A program made the position numbers and the translations under genes. A stretch of 64,000 nucleotides of DNA, from contig NZ_CP019389.1 of NCBI RefSeq assembly GCF_001971785.1, positions 569,001 through 633,000 of the forward strand, read 5' to 3'. This document shows positions 62,120 to 64,000 of this stretch, piece by piece; the first letter of the stretch is position 1, and each line of letters begins with the position of its first letter. Origin of the DNA: Seonamhaeicola sp. S2-3 (lineage in GTDB: Bacteria > Bacteroidota > Bacteroidia > Flavobacteriales > Flavobacteriaceae). The notes below the pieces were generated by a model, which was not told the origin of the DNA, searched no databases, and saw only the letters and a program-made list of their open reading frames with translations.

Positions 62120-64000
62120 TTATGCGGTTCTTCCGTAATATTCGTTTAAATATTCTTCTACGATAATGTTTTTTATAAATTCTACGGTTTCTACATCCAT
62201 AGAAACCTTTTGTTTGCTAAATTCTTGAAATACCAAACGTGCTACCAATTGCCCAAAGTAGTGTTCGTTGTTTAAACTATCGGCACGGTTAAGCACTGCT
62301 ATATCAGTTTCTTCTTTTATATGCTGCAAGGCTTCAATAATCACCGTTTTTAATTTTGAAGGTTTACCTATTTCGACCAAGCGTTTTTGAACGCGAGCAT
62401 ATTTGACATCGCCTTGATATTTGTCTTTTAACAACTCATTTTTACGATTCAGTTCTTTTATTTTTTCGTGAATTTGTTTTAGCGAGGTCATATTGGCTTC
62501 CATTTCCTCACGTGAGACTTCACTTAAATTTTTATTATCGAACAAGCGACGTAACTCATCATACAACGAAACCCATTCTGGGTCTTTAGTATCGAAATTT
62601 CCACCAAGTGCTTCGCGTGTTTTTTTAAGTAAGTCTTTAAGTTCGTCTGCCAATACCAATTCAGCCTCACCTACTTTTTTGAACATAAAGAGTACGTCCT
62701 CTAAAGCCACATTCAGTAAGTTGCCAATTTCTTCGTTGGTTTCCAAGGCATTTTTGGCATTCATCAAGGCCAAATGGTTTTCGGCTTCAATGCGTAAGGT
62801 GTTTAGTTTTCTAAAGTCGATTTTATCTAATAATTCGTATTCCCCCACCAAACGGATGATGTTGTACAATGAACGAGCGTCATCCAATGCTTTTCTAATT
62901 TGAAGCATTTCGGAATGGTCATCGATTTGTGAAATTTGTTGCTGAAATTTCTCAGCATTCTTTAGGTCGAAATCAGCCAATTTCTCTTTTATCTCCAAAA
63001 TGGTTTCTTCCATTTCTTCACGAGACATAAAGAGGTTGGAATAGCTTTCCATTTCGTCGCCCAACACCTCTTGAAGCTCATCAAAATAGGCCTTATTGGT
63101 TTTGTTAAACTCCTTAGAAATATCTGCGAAGTCCACCACATAACCATAGCGATAGTTTTTATAGGTTCGGTTAACACGCGTTAAGGCTTGTAATAAGTTA
63201 TGGGCTTTAATAATACGACCTAAATAGATTTTCTTTAAGCGTTTGGCATCAAAACCAGTAAGCAACATATTGTACACGAACAAGATATCAATCTTTCCTG
63301 CCTTGAAATCATCACGCCATTTTTCCAATTCTTCTTTAGAACCACTATCATATAAAATTAAGGCTGCTTTTTTAACCTTGTAGCTTTCCTTTTGTTTGAT
63401 TAAGTATTCGCTAGTTTCTTCAGCAGCTTGTGGCAAAGAAGATTCTTTGCTTTCATCTTCTTTGTAGCTATTGAAGATTTTAAACATTTCACGTGCTTGT
63501 TCGCTACTGTCGCAAATTACCATTCCACCTGTGGTAGCATCATCATTACGTTGTCTAAAGAGTTCTAAATCCTTAACAATATAATCGAGCATGGGTGCTA
63601 CAAACGATGGATGGGCATAGGCTATCTTTTTATCCAAATCGCCTTTAAGTACATCAATACTATCTAAAGCCTGTTTCAGTAATACCTTGTATTCCGTTGC
63701 TATTTCCTCACGGATTAACTTTAAGGTATATCCATCGGCAATGGATTTGTTGTAGTAGTATTTATGAATATAGTTACCAAATAAGTCTTTAGACTTTAAG
63801 TTTTTACCAATTAAAGGCGTGCCTGTTAGTCCAATTTTTATGGCGTTTTTATCGGATTGCTCCAAGTTTGCCAAGAAACTACCTTTAGGGTTATAGCTAC
63901 GGTGAACTTCATCTAAAAAGTACACGCGTTGTATGTTGATGTTGTAATCCGTTTCTCTACTAACATCGGTATCGTCCTTAAATTTGTGAATGTTAACTAC
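62120..64000 (-). CDS. hsdR: Type I restriction endonuclease HsdR (5' end beyond window)
   Basis: Translocase/nuclease subunit; at least 627 residues are in the window and the frame is open to the edge, so the N-terminal nuclease domain and Walker A lie outside. Visible: DEAH-type Walker B RVYFLDEVHRSYNPKG, motif III IGLTGTPLIG, a helicase C-terminal half (VYNMLLTGFDAKRLKKIYLG, ALTRVNRTYKNYRYG), and the helical C-terminal domain that docks on HsdM. The stop lies 3 bases before the hsdM start. Here and in hsdM the G+C content looks higher than in the surrounding genes, suggesting horizontal transfer. Confidence 0.93.
   Translation of the reverse strand, partial: VVNIHKFKDDTDVSRETDYNINIQRVYFLDEVHRSYNPKGSFLANLEQSDKNAIKIGLTGTPLIGKNLKSKDLFGNYIHKYYYNKSIADGYTLKLIREEIATEYKVLLKQALDSIDVLKGDLDKKIAYAHPSFVAPMLDYIVKDLELFRQRNDDATTGGMVICDSSEQAREMFKIFNSYKEDESKESSLPQAAEETSEYLIKQKESYKVKKAALILYDSGSKEELEKWRDDFKAGKIDILFVYNMLLTGFDAKRLKKIYLGRIIKAHNLLQALTRVNRTYKNYRYGYVVDFADISKEFNKTNKAYFDELQEVLGDEMESYSNLFMSREEMEETILEIKEKLADFDLKNAEKFQQQISQIDDHSEMLQIRKALDDARSLYNIIRLVGEYELLDKIDFRKLNTLRIEAENHLALMNAKNALETNEEIGNLLNVALEDVLFMFKKVGEAELVLADELKDLLKKTREALGGNFDTKDPEWVSLYDELRRLFDNKNLSEVSREEMEANMTSLKQIHEKIKELNRKNELLKDKYQGDVKYARVQKRLVEIGKPSKLKTVIIEALQHIKEETDIAVLNRADSLNNEHYFGQLVARLVFQEFSKQKVSMDVETVEFIKNIIVEEYLNEYYGRTA

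Noticed and set aside
1-64000. CRISPR array, rRNA operon or prophage structural genes
   Set aside because: No regularly spaced repeats, no rRNA-like segment and no phage head or tail genes were recognised on either strand.

Overview
The window looks like chromosomal DNA of a low-G+C member of the Flavobacteriaceae (Bacteroidota). The evidence is strongly A+T-rich DNA, promoters of the Bacteroidota type (TTG about 20 bases before TAnnTTTG), almost no Shine-Dalgarno sequences, and family-typical genes (GSCFA, DUF5522, DUF4230, DUF4136 and DUF4861 proteins, CNNM/CorC next to LptC and a PpiD-like foldase). The genus cannot be fixed from sequence alone. No rRNA or CRISPR array was seen. One tRNA (Phe) is present.

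Layout. 1-8 kb: envelope biogenesis on the minus strand (PpiD-like foldase, CorC-like protein, LptC, TPR protein, outer-membrane protein, coaX). 8-9.8 kb: tRNA-Phe followed at once by a two-ORF ISL3-like insertion sequence. 9.8-36 kb: ordinary core genome (hemL, glucosaminidase, PLP enzymes, phenylalanine hydroxylase, a TPR histidine kinase with its regulator, alaS, M23 peptidase, LemA/TPM cluster, der, era, FKBP). 35.6-44.4 kb: a uronate catabolic region (KDPG aldolase, KDG kinase, two LacI regulators with visible palindromic operators, manA, kduI, kduD, DUF4861 lipoprotein) with a decayed GH3 fragment. It would take unsaturated uronates from pectin-, ulvan- or alginate-type polymers to pyruvate and glyceraldehyde 3-phosphate. 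No lyase or SusCD pair lies in the window.

44.8-53.8 kb: a redox/micro-oxic cluster (cytochrome c-DUF3365, thioredoxin, peroxiredoxin, OsmC, cytochrome bd oxidase, SQR-like flavoprotein and a 44-residue protein). Four transcription units here, and a distant rhodanese gene at 17.9 kb, carry a palindrome GTAAC-N4-GTTAC (or one mismatch). It always lies exactly 22 bases before a TAnnTTTR -7 element, the geometry of a class II CRP/FNR-type activator. An intact-looking IS3 element has split the cytochrome c-DUF3365 gene and separated thioredoxin from this promoter; a small gene after thioredoxin has decayed.

54-64 kb: a defence island on the minus strand: hsdR (cut by the window edge), hsdM (one-base frameshift), hsdS, a 43-codon linking ORF, mcrB, mcrC, then higB and a higA fused to an ImmA/IrrE peptidase. 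REP-like repeats sit in frame inside hsdS and hsdM. The closest thing to an undescribed system is the fixed-spacing redox regulon; the type I/McrBC operon with its linking micro-ORF comes second.
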